In this document: positions 18,162 to 30,046 of the stretch, piece after piece
How positions within the stretch are numbered: the first letter of the stretch is position 1
How the letters are laid out: each line of letters opens with the position of its first letter
DNA from: Actinoplanes sp. TFC3
Lineage (GTDB): Bacteria > Actinomycetota > Actinomycetes > Mycobacteriales > Micromonosporaceae
Assembly (NCBI RefSeq): GCF_001553785.1
Contig: NZ_LOJP01000001.1
Coordinates: 2,981,280 to 3,045,279, forward strand
Length of the DNA: 64,000 nucleotides
Direction of reading: 5' to 3'
Notes under the pieces: generated by a model
Told to the model about the DNA's origin: nothing
Seen by the model: only the letters and a program-made list of their open reading frames with translations
Database searches by the model: none
Translations under genes and position numbers: made by a program

Positions 18162-19874
18162 TCATCGAGGCGGATGCGGGGCGGTGATTGCGGTGCGGGG
18201 ACTCTGGGCCGTCCGGAATCGTCGCTTGTGCTCGGGCTTGGCCAGGTACATGGCATAGTCGGCGCGCTCGATCACCCTGTCGGGGGTTTGGCCGGGGGCC
18301 GCGAGCGCGACACCGACCGTTCCCCCGCTCTGCACCGGGCCACAGCTGAGCTGCAGGGGTTCGGTGAAGCAGGCTCGTACGGCCTGGGCCACGGTTTCCG
18401 CCTCGGCCGCTCCCGCGTGGGGCAGCAGCACCGCGAACTCGTCGCCGCCGAGCCGGGCCACCGTGGCCGTCTCGTCCACTGCGGTGCTGAGTCGCTGGGC
18501 CACCCCGGCCAGCAGCTCATCGCCGACCTTGTGACCGCGGGTGTCGTTGACGCTTTTGAAGTCGTTCAGGTCGAGCAGCAGCATGGCGTACGAGATGCCC
18601 GAGCTGTGGGCCAGGCCGAGCCGCTCGAACAGCAGGCGCCGGTTCGGCAACCCGGTCAGCAGGTCGAAGTAGGCGGCGTTGTGCAGGTGCTCCTCGTACG
18701 AGCGTTGCGCCGTCACGTCCAGCAGGGCCAGCACCACCCCGCCGCCCTCGGCCAGGCTCTCGCTCATCGGCACGCTCTGCACCACGATCCGCAGGCTCGA
18801 GCCGTCGGCCCGGATCAACTGCACCTCGCGTTCGGCCCGGGTGGCACCGGCCGCGCTGGCCGCGGCCATCTCGTGCAGGTCGACCGGGCGGCCCTCCAGG
18901 TCTGCCAGCCGCAGCTCGCGCAGGCCGGGCTTGTCGTCGGCGGACCAGCCGATGAGGTTCAGCACCGCCGGGTTGGCCAGCGCCACGTCCCCGGCGGCGT
19001 CGGTGACCACCACGGGGAACGGTAGTTCGGTCAGCACGCTGCCGAGCAGGGCGTTGCGAGCCTGGTGCTGTTCCTGCAGCTTGGCCATCAGGGTGCGGGT
19101 GCCGTACACCATGAGGCTGGTGGTCGGCAGCGAGAGCATCGCTCCCGCGACGGCTTCGATGTGCCACGGCATGACGATGGCGATGACCCAGATGCCCAGG
19201 TAGCCGGCCTGCGAGAGCAGCAGCCGGGGCAGCCCGCCGATCGCGGCGCGAAACAGCACGGCCATGAAGAACGTGCTGATCACCGGCTGGATCGCGTTGA
19301 CCTGCGACAAGAGCAGCAGCACGGCACCCAGTTCGAGCACGTCGACCCAGACCGGCAGCGGCCGCGCCCGGCGGAACTCGGCAATGCGCAGCGAGAAACC
19401 GAAGAGCTGCACCGCAGCGCACAGCACGGTCACGGCAGCCCCGCCACCGGAGTGGTAGGTCTGCACGGTCAGCCCGGTCGCGCAGATGAGCAGCGAGATC
19501 AGGAACAACAACCGCAACGAGCGCATCACGTCCCGCTGGACGAACAACCGCAATCGGACGAACCCGGTGCTGGGCAAAACACGAACCATGTAGCCCTCGA
19601 TCGGCACTTTGCCGCCCGAGGTGAGCCGCTGCCAGGTTGCAATCGGGGTCAGCCCCGCCTCACCCGCGATCAAAGAGCGCTGGTCCCAGTGCCGAGCGGC
19701 GTCAGCGGACCTCGTAGCGGTGCCGCTGACCAGGCCCGCGTCGCACAGCCCGGCGAACAGCCAGTCCAGCCCGCCCTCGGTCAGCCGTTGCGCACGGTAG
19801 CCGATCTCGGCCTGCAGCAGGTCGCGCACCCGGGACCACACCGGCTCGATCAGCAGCAATGATCCAGCGGTCAC
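18162..19874 (-). CDS. Membrane PAS-GGDEF diguanylate cyclase
   Basis: A 570-residue protein. A soluble N-terminal part (~1-105) precedes about five membrane helices (~118-265). Next come a short coiled stretch (LQEQHQARNALLGSVL), a PAS domain (~285-400, FPVVVTDAAGDVALANPA) and a GGDEF domain (~415-560) with intact LGGDEFAVLLPH. No RxxD inhibitory site stands five residues before GGDEF. It should make c-di-GMP in response to a membrane or redox signal. The start is a GTG at 19874. Confidence 0.87.
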   Translation of the reverse strand: MTAGSLLLIEPVWSRVRDLLQAEIGYRAQRLTEGGLDWLFAGLCDAGLVSGTATRSADAARHWDQRSLIAGEAGLTPIATWQRLTSGGKVPIEGYMVRVLPSTGFVRLRLFVQRDVMRSLRLLFLISLLICATGLTVQTYHSGGGAAVTVLCAAVQLFGFSLRIAEFRRARPLPVWVDVLELGAVLLLLSQVNAIQPVISTFFMAVLFRAAIGGLPRLLLSQAGYLGIWVIAIVMPWHIEAVAGAMLSLPTTSLMVYGTRTLMAKLQEQHQARNALLGSVLTELPFPVVVTDAAGDVALANPAVLNLIGWSADDKPGLRELRLADLEGRPVDLHEMAAASAAGATRAEREVQLIRADGSSLRIVVQSVPMSESLAEGGGVVLALLDVTAQRSYEEHLHNAAYFDLLTGLPNRRLLFERLGLAHSSGISYAMLLLDLNDFKSVNDTRGHKVGDELLAGVAQRLSTAVDETATVARLGGDEFAVLLPHAGAAEAETVAQAVRACFTEPLQLSCGPVQSGGTVGVALAAPGQTPDRVIERADYAMYLAKPEHKRRFRTAQSPRTAITAPHPPR

Positions 19875-19989
19875 CTCACTTGTGGATGGTCAGTTGCGGG
19901 GGCAACGCGGGGTCGCCAGGTGTGACCACCCGCCGACCGGGTATGCGGGCCCGGTGAGCGACAAGGGGCCAGCCGGCAGCACAATCTGG

Positions 19990-20322
19990 ATGACCAGCAC
20001 GGCGCGGGCCGCGTACGGTGCCGCCCTGCTCCTGCTGCCCCAGCGATTGCTCAGGCTCGGCGCCCGGCCGCCGCTTCCGGACGCTGCGCTCACCGTGGCC
20101 CGGGTGCTCGGCGCCCGCCACCTGATGCAGGCCGTTGTGACCGCCGCAGCACCGACCACCCGGGTGGTGACCGCCGGCGCCGGCGTCGACGCGCTGCACG
20201 CAAGCTCCCAAATGGGCCTGGCCGCGTTGTCCTCGCGCTGGCGCACCGTGGCGCTGGCTGACGCCGCAGCCGCCGCGGTGCTGATCGCCGCTGCCGGGGG
20301 CACTCTGCGTGGGCGGCGATGA
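19990..20322 (+). CDS. Small hydrophobic protein, unknown function
   Basis: A 110-residue, Ala/Leu-rich protein with two or three weak membrane segments (LPQRLLRLGARPPLP between them) and a short basic tail. It resembles uncharacterised actinobacterial membrane proteins. A GTG at 19954 would add 12 residues; neither start has a clear ribosome-binding site. It lies between a diguanylate cyclase and a convergent dehydrogenase. Confidence 0.5.
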   Translation: MTSTARAAYGAALLLLPQRLLRLGARPPLPDAALTVARVLGARHLMQAVVTAAAPTTRVVTAGAGVDALHASSQMGLAALSSRWRTVALADAAAAAVLIAAAGGTLRGRR

Positions 20323-20341
20323 GACCTGACCGGCCGCCCGC

Positions 20342-21394
20342 TCACTGCGTCAGCTCCAGCACCACCTTGATGTCGTCGGGCCGGGACTGCAGCGCTTGCT
20401 CGAAACGGTCCAGCGGCACCCGCCGGGTGATCAGCTGGGAAAGCCAGTCGAGGTCGGCCCGCGCCAGCGCCTGCGCCGCGGCATCGTAGTGGCTCAGGTT
20501 CGCATTCACCGAGCCGACGACCACATCGTTCTCCAGCACCATCTCACGGTTGGCCGCCCCCAGATCCACCCGGGTCTTGCGGCCCACAGTGGAAACCCCG
20601 GTCAGACAGACGATGCCGTACGGAGCAGTGCCCGCGATCGCCGCGAACACCACGTCCGGCACCCCGGTGGCCTCGATGATGATGTCCGGGTTGAGCTGCC
20701 CGGTGACGTCCCCGACGGCCGAGCTGTGGTAGTGCGCGCCCAGCGCCTGCACCGCCGATCGCTTCGGCCCCTCGGCGGCCAGGTCGACCACGTGCACGTC
20801 CAGTCCGCGCTGCACGCCGAGCAGCGCCGCCAGCAACCCGATCGGACCGGCCCCGGTGACCAGCACCCGCTGCGGCTCGAACCACGACCGGGACCCGACC
20901 CGTTCGACCTGGTCCCAGGCCTTGGCGACCACGCTGGCCGGCTCCATCAGCATGCCGGCCTGTTCCAGCCGCGGATCCAGCTTGACCGCGTAGTCCTTCT
21001 CGACGCTCCAGAGCTGGCTGCCGTACCCGTCGATCTGCTTGATACCGCGCTCGGTGTACCCGCCGTTGCGGCACATGTCGAACTCGCCGTGCGCGCAAGC
21101 CCCGCACGGCACCGGGTCGGGCCGGCGCACCACGCCCACCACCAGGTCCCCGGGCGCGAACCCGCTGTCCGGCGGCGCGGTGCGTACCCGGCCCAGCGAC
21201 TCGTGACCCAGCACGAGGCGGTCGCGGCCCGGCGGCGCCCAGCCGTACTGACCGTCGATGATCTCGTGGTCGGTGCCGCAGATGCCCAGCGCGAGCCCCT
21301 CGACCAGCAGCTCCCCCGGCCCCGGCTCGGGATCGGGTACCTCGCGGACCTCGGCGGATCCGGCCTTGAGCGGCTCGACGGTCAACGCGCGCAT
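20342..21394 (-). CDS. Zinc-dependent glucose/alcohol dehydrogenase
   Basis: A 350-residue medium-chain dehydrogenase. The catalytic zinc site is visible as GICGTDHEIIDG and LVLGHESLGRV. The structural zinc cysteines lie in PVPCGACAHGEFDMCRNG, and the Rossmann motif in VTGAGPIGLLAALLG. The sequence is nearest to glucose 1-dehydrogenases of the GdhA type, which oxidise aldoses with NAD(P). The ATG at 21394 has AGGAG eight bases upstream. It appears monocistronic. Confidence 0.85.
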   Translation of the reverse strand: MRALTVEPLKAGSAEVREVPDPEPGPGELLVEGLALGICGTDHEIIDGQYGWAPPGRDRLVLGHESLGRVRTAPPDSGFAPGDLVVGVVRRPDPVPCGACAHGEFDMCRNGGYTERGIKQIDGYGSQLWSVEKDYAVKLDPRLEQAGMLMEPASVVAKAWDQVERVGSRSWFEPQRVLVTGAGPIGLLAALLGVQRGLDVHVVDLAAEGPKRSAVQALGAHYHSSAVGDVTGQLNPDIIIEATGVPDVVFAAIAGTAPYGIVCLTGVSTVGRKTRVDLGAANREMVLENDVVVGSVNANLSHYDAAAQALARADLDWLSQLITRRVPLDRFEQALQSRPDDIKVVLELTQ

Positions 21395-21453
21395 GGGCTG
21401 CTCCTGAAAGGAAGACATTTCGGCCTTCGGGGGCTACCCAGGATCAGCGCAAA

Positions 21454-22935
21454 CTAAAGCTGCGCCACCACTGCCGTTGGCGAGGCCGGCGCCGGGGCCA
21501 CCGGCTGGGAGGTCACGATGCGGTGCCGGCCGGCGGCCTTGGCCTCGTACAGTGCGGCGTCGGCGCGGGCGGTCAGCTCCTCGGGGCTCTCCGAGCCGTC
21601 CCAGCAGGCCAGCCCGGCGGAGAAACTCTGACCCAGCGGTGTGGCTCGCAGAACCCGCTGCAGGATGTGAACAGCCTCGCCGGCGGTGGCATCGGGCAGC
21701 AGCGCAATGAACTCCTCGCCGCCGTAGCGGGCCAGGATGTCGCCCTCGCGCAGGGCCGCGCCCCACGCTGCCGCGGCGTCCTTGAGGAGCCGGTCGCCGG
21801 CCGGGTGACCGTAGCTGTCGTTGAACCGCTTGAAGTGATCCAGGTCGATCATGGCGATAGTGACCGCCACGGTGCCGCGCCGGGCCATCTCCAAGGCCCG
21901 GGGCATCTCGTCCTTCCAGGCGCGCCGGTTCGGCAAGCCGGTGAGCTCGTCCTCGCGCGACAGCGTGCGGACCCGGTCGGCCTGGCGTTCGACCTCGCGC
22001 ACCAGTTGCCACATGCGCAACACGACGAGGAGGAACAACACCGTGGAACCGGCCACGATCGCCGCGCCGTCGTTGAGCGTGTCGGTGTACAGCTGCACGG
22101 CCAGCACGGCCGGCGCGATCAGCGAGGCAACGGTCAGCGAGGCCAGCATGGCGGTGCTCAGCCGCGGCGCCCGCTGCACGGCCGCCCGGTCCAGGTCGCG
22201 GGCGCTCGGGTGCAGGGCGGCGACGGCGAACAAGCAGAAGGCGATCAGGAAAATGGAGTCGACCCCGCGGTGCAGCACCCGGATGTCGTCGATGTCGATG
22301 CCGAGGTTGCCCAGCACCACCCAGGTCGTGTCGCCGCCGAAGAAGGCGATGCCCGACCCGGTGATCCACCAGAACGCCGATCCGCGGCTGCCACCCGAGC
22401 GCACCAGCCGGGTCAGCATGGCCAGCAGGAGCAGGTCACCGATCGGGTAAGCGATCTGGATGATCCGGCCGGGCAGCGAGGTCTGCTCCCCGAAGGCGGC
22501 CGGCTCGATCACGTACACCCAGGCCAGCAGGCCCAGGCCGGTGGTGAACGTGCTGGCGTCGACCATGGCGGCCCAGTTGCGGCGCGGCTCGCGGCGCTTG
22601 ATCAGCAGCGCGAAGCCCACGGCGCAGGCCGGGTACAGCAGCAGGAACAGCGGGTCGGCCGGCGTCGGGGACTCGTCGACGTGCAGCACCTTGGAGGAGT
22701 AGATCGCCACCGCGATACCGGACGCGTTGGCGAAGAGCCCGAAGGCGAAGCACCACCACGGCAGGCGTTGGTGCGGCTCCAACCGGCGTGCCCCCAGCAG
22801 CACGGCCGCCACGGCGCCGTAGCCGATGCCGATCTGCCAGGCAGATTTCCACCACGGGGACTCGGGCACAAGCTGGTATCCCGCCACGCAGACCCCGGCC
22901 AGCACGGCGAACAGCTTCCCAGCGCGCCCGCCCAT
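21454..22935 (-). CDS. Membrane diguanylate cyclase (GGEEF)
   Basis: A 493-residue protein with about eight to ten membrane helices (residues ~5-320), a linker helix (WQLVREVERQADRVRTLS) and a GGDEF domain (~335-480). The active site reads YGGEEFIALLPD, and an inhibitory RxxD (REGD) stands exactly five residues before it, so product feedback is likely. No other sensory domain is evident. The ATG at 22935 has GAGGA upstream. It is the second membrane cyclase within 5 kb. Confidence 0.87.
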   Translation of the reverse strand: MGGRAGKLFAVLAGVCVAGYQLVPESPWWKSAWQIGIGYGAVAAVLLGARRLEPHQRLPWWCFAFGLFANASGIAVAIYSSKVLHVDESPTPADPLFLLLYPACAVGFALLIKRREPRRNWAAMVDASTFTTGLGLLAWVYVIEPAAFGEQTSLPGRIIQIAYPIGDLLLLAMLTRLVRSGGSRGSAFWWITGSGIAFFGGDTTWVVLGNLGIDIDDIRVLHRGVDSIFLIAFCLFAVAALHPSARDLDRAAVQRAPRLSTAMLASLTVASLIAPAVLAVQLYTDTLNDGAAIVAGSTVLFLLVVLRMWQLVREVERQADRVRTLSREDELTGLPNRRAWKDEMPRALEMARRGTVAVTIAMIDLDHFKRFNDSYGHPAGDRLLKDAAAAWGAALREGDILARYGGEEFIALLPDATAGEAVHILQRVLRATPLGQSFSAGLACWDGSESPEELTARADAALYEAKAAGRHRIVTSQPVAPAPASPTAVVAQL

Positions 22936-23040
22936 GACGTCCTCGTTCCTCACCCGTCGACTCCGGCCTTCAGCACATCGCGGCTGGGGTGTGCTTTGCG
23001 GTTCACAACAGGTGCGGTGCGGTTGCGAGAAGCGGGCGCG

Positions 23041-24813
23041 TCAGCTCCAGGCTTGCAGCAGCCCGGCGTAGGGTCCGGGCTGCGCGGCGAGATCCCCGGG
23101 CGGGCCGGACTGCACGAGCCGGCCGCCGTCGAAGACCAGCACCCGATCGGCGGTCCCGGCGGTGCTCATCCGATGGGCGATGGAAACGGTGGTACGACCA
23201 CGGGTGAGTACTCCCAGCGCCCGCTGCACCGCCACGTCGGTCGCCGGATCGACCCCGGAGGTAGCTTCGTCGAACACCACCAGGTCGGGCGCGGCCAGCG
23301 CGGTGCGGGCCAGCGCGACCAGTTGCCGCTCCCCCACCGAGAGCCGCCCGCCGCGCAGGCCGACCTGGGTGTGCGGGCCGTCGGGAAGCTCGGCGAGCCA
23401 GCCGGACAAGCCGAGCTGATCGATGACGCGCAGCACGTCGGCGTCGCTGGCGCCCGGCCGGCCGAGCTTGACGTTGGCGGCCAGCGTGGCGTCGAACAGG
23501 AACGGGTCCTGAGGCACGATGACGACCCGCCCGGCCAGGCCGGTGAGCCGGTGCAGGGGCACTTCGCCGAACCGGATCGAGCCGTCGCAGGGTTCCAGCC
23601 GGCGGGTCAGCACCTTGGCGAACGTGGACTTGCCGGAGCCGGTCCGCCCGACGATCGCCACATGCTCGCCGGCGCCGATCTCCACGCTCACGTCGTGCAA
23701 GACCCGCGGGCCGTCGCCGTAGCGTGCGGACAGGTGCTCCACGCGTACGCCGATCGGGCCCGGCACCGGTGGCGAGCCGTCGGGCACCTCGGCGCTCACG
23801 GTGGTGACCAGTTCCAGGGCCCGCCGCCAGCCGGTGAGCGCGTTCTGCGCCTCCCCGAGGCTCTGTACGAGGAACTGCAACGGGCGGACGAAGAACGTCA
23901 CCAGGAACACCATCGCCACGACCTGCCCGGCGCTGAGCGGCGGCTGCGCCGGGCTCCCGGCCAGGGCCAGCCAGACGCCGCCGAGCAGCACCGTCACGGT
24001 CATCACCGAGATGGCCAGCTCACCCAGCGCGGCGTTGCCGTGCAGGGCCGGCAGGGTCCCCAGCAGGCTGTCGCGGGCCCGGTCGACGGCGCGGTCCAGC
24101 CGGCGCCGGGTGCGCGCCTGGGTGCCGGTGGAGTGGATCACCGGCGCTCCCGCGACCGACTCGGCCACCACCGACTGCAACTGGGACAAGTCGCGCCGGG
24201 CGCGGTCGTAGCGACGCGCGATCACCGCCTGCAGGCCGAGCATGAAGGCGATCAGCACCCCGGCCAGCACCAGCACCGGCAGGGCCAGTGGCCAGCTGTA
24301 CACCAGCAGGATCACCGCGGCGATCAGCAACTGGGCAGCGTTGGTGACGAACTGGATGCCGCCGCCCTGCAGGAACGTCGTCACCTGGTCGACGTCGCTG
24401 GTCAGCCGGGCCACCAGGTCGGCGCTCGGGGTCCGGTCGGCGACGCCGGCGGCCATGTCGTGCACCCGGCGCAGCCCGGCGCGGCGCAACCCGGCCAGCG
24501 CCTGCTCGACCCGGTCCTGCAGCCTGCGGTTCAGCGCCATCGAGGAAACCCCGGCCACCAGCACCGCGCCGGCCCCGACGGCCACGGACGGGACGACGGT
24601 GTGCGGCGCCAGCCCGGCGTCGACCGCGCGCTGCACACTCAGCGGCGCGGCGATGCGGCCACCACCGGCGAGCAGCGCCAGCAGCCCGGTCCCGATCAGC
24701 CCCTGCCGCAGTTGCGGGGAGACCCGCACGGCGGTGCCGAGCAGATCGCGCAGGCCGAGGTGGGACAGGTCGCTCAGGCCGGTCGCTGTTTCACGGTACG
24801 GGCGTACGCGCAT
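23041..24813 (-). CDS. Heterodimeric ABC exporter, catalytic-site subunit
   Basis: A 590-residue half-transporter: six membrane helices (~1-310) and an ABC domain (~345-590). Walker A is GRTGSGKST, Walker B LVVFDEATSGVDP with the catalytic Glu, and the switch His is in SIAHRMSTAG. The signature is altered to LSVGERQLVALA. It overlaps the gene before it by 23 bases. With that partner it forms one working and one degenerate ATP site. It is the last gene of the long sulfur-type operon and probably exports a product or toxic by-product; the substrate is unknown. Confidence 0.88.
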   Translation of the reverse strand: MRVRPYRETATGLSDLSHLGLRDLLGTAVRVSPQLRQGLIGTGLLALLAGGGRIAAPLSVQRAVDAGLAPHTVVPSVAVGAGAVLVAGVSSMALNRRLQDRVEQALAGLRRAGLRRVHDMAAGVADRTPSADLVARLTSDVDQVTTFLQGGGIQFVTNAAQLLIAAVILLVYSWPLALPVLVLAGVLIAFMLGLQAVIARRYDRARRDLSQLQSVVAESVAGAPVIHSTGTQARTRRRLDRAVDRARDSLLGTLPALHGNAALGELAISVMTVTVLLGGVWLALAGSPAQPPLSAGQVVAMVFLVTFFVRPLQFLVQSLGEAQNALTGWRRALELVTTVSAEVPDGSPPVPGPIGVRVEHLSARYGDGPRVLHDVSVEIGAGEHVAIVGRTGSGKSTFAKVLTRRLEPCDGSIRFGEVPLHRLTGLAGRVVIVPQDPFLFDATLAANVKLGRPGASDADVLRVIDQLGLSGWLAELPDGPHTQVGLRGGRLSVGERQLVALARTALAAPDLVVFDEATSGVDPATDVAVQRALGVLTRGRTTVSIAHRMSTAGTADRVLVFDGGRLVQSGPPGDLAAQPGPYAGLLQAWS

Positions 24814-26561
24814 CGCCGGTCACCTCCGGGTCGTAGGCCGTGACGATGCGCCGGTACTGCTCGACCGCGCGCATCTCGACTGGCGTGCCGGTGGCGGCTA
24901 TCCGACCGGCGTGCACCAGCACCACCCGCTCGGCGATGTCGACGGCCCGCGGCCGGTTGGTGCTCAGCAGCAGGGTCGGGCCGTCCGCTGCGGCCAGTGC
25001 GGCCAGCGCCGTCAGCAGGTGCCGCTCGACGCGTGAGTCGAGGGCCGAGGTGGCGTCGTCCAGCACGAGCAGCCGGGGCCGGCGCAGCACGGCGCGGGCG
25101 ATGCACAGCCGCTGGCGCTGGCCTCCGGACAGCGTCGCACCCCGCTCACCGACCACGGTGTCGAGCCCGGCGGGCAGCTCACGGACGAAGTCGTCGGCCG
25201 CGGCGACGGTGAGCGCCTGCCAGATCTGCTCGTCGTCGCAGGCCCGGTCCAGGCGCAGGTTGTCGCGGATCGACTCGGCGAACAGGAACGGATCCTGCGA
25301 CACCACCGCCACGCTCGCCGGCAATACGTCACGGTCCAGCTCACGCCCATCGACGCCATCGAACAGGACCGTGCCGGTGCTGGGATGCCCCTGACCCCCG
25401 GCCAGCTCCAGCAGCGTGGTCTTGCCGGCCCCAACCGTGCCGAGGACCACGGTGACCGTGCCCGGTTCAAGGATCAGGTCACCGTCGCTGAGCAGCGGGC
25501 GGCCGTCGCGGGCAACCCCGGCGCCGCGCAGCTCGACGTGCATCGGCCCGGCCCCGGTCAGCCGGTGAGCGCCGTGCCTGAGCAGTTCTCGGCTCTCCAG
25601 CACCGCCTGCACCCGTTCACGGCCTGCGGTGGCCATCGGCAGCATGGACAGGAACCGGCTGATCACGTTGAGCGGGATGGCGACGGTGATGAGCAGGTAG
25701 ACCACGCCGATGAGATCGCCCACGCTGAGCGCCCCGCCCTGCACACGCGGCGCGGCGGCCGCCAGCACGACCAGGACGGCCGCGGTGGGCAGCAGTTCCA
25801 GGAGCGGGTCGAAGACCGAGCTGATCGAGGCCATGCGCAGGTCGGCCCGGCGCAGCCGTTCGACGCCGGGGGCGAAGCGGGCGTCCTCGGTGCCGGTGAG
25901 GCCGAGGCTGCGGACCACCGGGTCGGCCTCGATGGACTCGTGGGCAACGCCGGCCAGCACGCCGCGGGCCTGCTGGGCCTGTCGGGCGCGAGGTGCGAGC
26001 AGCCGCTGGTAGCCGACGTTCAACCCGAGCACCAGAGTGATCAGCGCCAGGGCGGTCAGGCCGAGCCCGGTGTCGCGCCGGAACAGCTCGATGAGCGCGA
26101 GGGCCAGCATGAACACCATGCCGACGGCGAAGTAGGCGAACTGCATGGGTGACCACAGCGCGTCCACGTCGGAGATCGCGCAGGCCAGCAGCCGTCCGGG
26201 CGAGCGGCGCCGGTGCCATTCCAGGTCCAGGTCGAGGTAGCGGTGGACCACTGCGCGGCGGGTCTCGGCCTGCGCGCGGTACTGCACCCGGCCGGTGGCC
26301 ACGCCACGCACGAAGATGGTGCTCCAGCGCACCGCGGAGATGCCCAGGATGAGCAGGGCGCTGAGCCACCACGCGCGGGCCGGCACCTGCTCGCCGGCCA
26401 GCGCGGGCAGCACGAGGTGGTCGGTGGACCAGCCGATGGCCTGCGCCCCGGCCACCATGGTGGCGCCGTTGAGCAGACCGGTGACGGTGGCGAGCGCAGC
26501 CGCGGCGGGGTTGGCGCGCGCGCCGGACAGTTGGGCCGCCAGCGCGGACCGCCGGCGGGTG

Positions 26562-26572
<11 letters not shown>
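24791..26572 (-). CDS. Heterodimeric ABC exporter, degenerate-site subunit
   Basis: A 593-residue half-transporter with six membrane helices (~15-310) and an ABC domain (~345-585). The signature is canonical (LSGGQRQRLCIAR) and Walker A is GTVGAGKTT. Walker B ends LLVLDDATSALDS with Asp instead of the catalytic Glu, and the switch position is STNRPRA, without His. These changes complement those of the gene after it. Its start lies 11 bases inside the end of the importer ATPase gene, tying it to the upstream operon. Confidence 0.88.
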
Positions 26573-28162
<1,590 letters not shown>

Positions 28163-28166
<4 letters not shown>

Positions 28167-29056
28167 CGGGTCAGCTCCTGCAGGGTCTTGGAGATGTGGT
28201 TGAGGCTCAGCACGAGCAGCGCCACGAACAGTCCGGGCAGCAGGCTGAGCCACCACGAGGTGATGAGGTAGTTGCGGCCGTCGGCGATGAGGGTGCCCCA
28301 CTCGGCAGCCGGGGGCGCGGCGCCGAAGCCGAGGAAGCTCAGCGACGCGATCGCGATGATGGCCACGCCCGCGTCCAGTACGGCCAGCACCGCCACCGGG
28401 CCCCACGAGTTGGGCAGGATGTGGCGCAGCAGGACCCGGGTCCAGGAGGCACCGCCGGCTCGCGCGGCTTCGACGTACGGCAGAGTCTTGACCTTGAGCA
28501 CCTCGGCCCGGGTGGTGCGGGCAAAGCCGGGCACGATGCCCACGCCCACCGCCACCGCGACCGCGACCGTGCCGTAGCCCAGCGCGGTGACGATCGACAG
28601 GGCCAGCAGCAGGCCCGGGATGGCGAGCAGCACGTCAACGAAGCGCATCAGCAACGAGTCGGTGAGCCCGCCGAAGAAGCCCGACACGATGCCCAGTGCC
28701 AGCCCTGCGACGACGGCGATGCTCAGCGCGATCAGCGTGGCCTTGATGGTCAGCGGGGAGCCGTAGAGCACCCGGGTCCACAGGTCCCGGCCGTAGATGT
28801 CGGTGCCGAACAGGTGGTCCGGGCTGGGTGCGAGGGCGGCCGAGCCCGGGTTGGTGTCATAGGGGCCGTGGGCGGTGAACAGCGTCGGCCAGAAGGCCGA
28901 TACGAGCACGAACACCACGTACAGCACGGCGATCAGGAACACCGGCTTGCGGGCCAGCTGGTCCAGGCCGGCGCGCAGGGCCGCCCTGCGCCCGCCGGAC
29001 TGCTCGACGGGAAGCGGGCGCTCGGTCTCGATGGCTTCGGCGATCGCTGCGGTCAC
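28163..29056 (-). CDS. Peptide-type ABC importer, DppC-like permease
   Basis: A 297-residue permease. It has a first membrane helix at ~35-57, an extracytoplasmic loop with the family phrase HLFGTDIYGRDLWTRVLYG and five further helices. The ATPase-docking loop is YVEAARAGGASWTRVLLRHI. It starts with a GTG that overlaps the stop of the DppB-like gene by four bases (GTGA). Longer open frames upstream in this register are antisense-like and are not used. Confidence 0.87.
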
Positions 29057-30042
29057 AGCGTGGCTCCTTCCACGACGGCGACCGGCCTGCCGGAGGGCCG
29101 CCCCCGGGTGTGCGAGATGCGCGGGTCGAGCAGCGGGTACAGCAGGTCGACAACCAGGTTGACCAGGACAAAGATGGTCGCGGCGACGGTGACCACGGCC
29201 AGCACCACCGGCACGTCCTGCGCCAGCACGGCCTCCTGGGCCAGCTTGCCGACGCCGTCGCGGGTGAACACCGTCTCGGTGACGATCGAGCTGGTCACCG
29301 TGAGACCGACGATGACGCCCAGAATCGTCAGTGCCGGCAGGGCTGCGTTGCGCAAGGCGTGGCGCAGGTGCACCGCCGAGCGCGACAGGCCCTTGGCACG
29401 CGCGGTGGTGATGTAGGCCTGCGACAGCGTCTCGTCGAAGCTCTTGATGAGCACCTGGGCGAGCACCGAGGATGTTAGCACCGAGATGGTGAGTACCGGC
29501 ATGATCAGCGACGCGAAACCCTGGGTGCCGGTGGCCGGGAACCAGCCCAACTGGAACGAGAAGAACTGGATCGCGAACAGGGCCACGAAGAACTGCGGGA
29601 ACGAGGCGCCCAGGGCGGGCAACCGGGTGAGCAACACCCGCAGCGGGTTCCAGCGGGCGAAGGTGGCCAGGTACGCCAGCGCCGAGCCGGCCACCAGCGA
29701 CACCACCGCGGCGCTGACGCTGAGCAGCAGGGTCTGCCCGATACGCTGGCTGAGCAGGTCGCTCACCGGCACCTGCTGGGTCAGCGAGGTGCCGAAGTCG
29801 CCACGGACGACCCCGGACAGGTGGTGCCAGTACTGCGCCCAGATCGACTGGTCGAGGCCGAACTGGTGCTTGATGGCCGCCACTTGCTCGGCGCTCAAGC
29901 TGTCCGGCTGCACCCCGGCCGCGGCCAGTTGCAGCTCCATCGGGTCGCTGGGCAGCAGGAACAGGATGGCGAAGGTCAGCGTGTAGGCGGCCCACAGCAC
30001 GATCACCGCCTGGGCGATGCGGCCCAGCACGTACCTGGTCAT
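29053..30042 (-). CDS. Peptide-type ABC importer, DppB-like permease
   Basis: A 329-residue permease of the DppB/OppB type. The N-terminus is MTRYVLGRIAQAVIVLW, then a soluble region ending in LDQSIWAQYWHHLSGVVRGDFG, then five membrane helices and the docking loop YITTARAKGLSRSAV. It begins four bases after the binding-protein stop. With the DppC-like partner it forms the channel of the importer. Confidence 0.88.
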   Translation of the reverse strand: MTRYVLGRIAQAVIVLWAAYTLTFAILFLLPSDPMELQLAAAGVQPDSLSAEQVAAIKHQFGLDQSIWAQYWHHLSGVVRGDFGTSLTQQVPVSDLLSQRIGQTLLLSVSAAVVSLVAGSALAYLATFARWNPLRVLLTRLPALGASFPQFFVALFAIQFFSFQLGWFPATGTQGFASLIMPVLTISVLTSSVLAQVLIKSFDETLSQAYITTARAKGLSRSAVHLRHALRNAALPALTILGVIVGLTVTSSIVTETVFTRDGVGKLAQEAVLAQDVPVVLAVVTVAATIFVLVNLVVDLLYPLLDPRISHTRGRPSGRPVAVVEGATL

Positions 30043-30046
30043 CTCA

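Noticed and set aside
21523..24843. A 1106-codon open frame on the plus strand
   Set aside because: It lies opposite a diguanylate cyclase and an ABC exporter with complete motifs. Its composition (Gln, His, Arg, Gly) is that of an antisense frame of GC-rich genes, and it has no recognisable domain.
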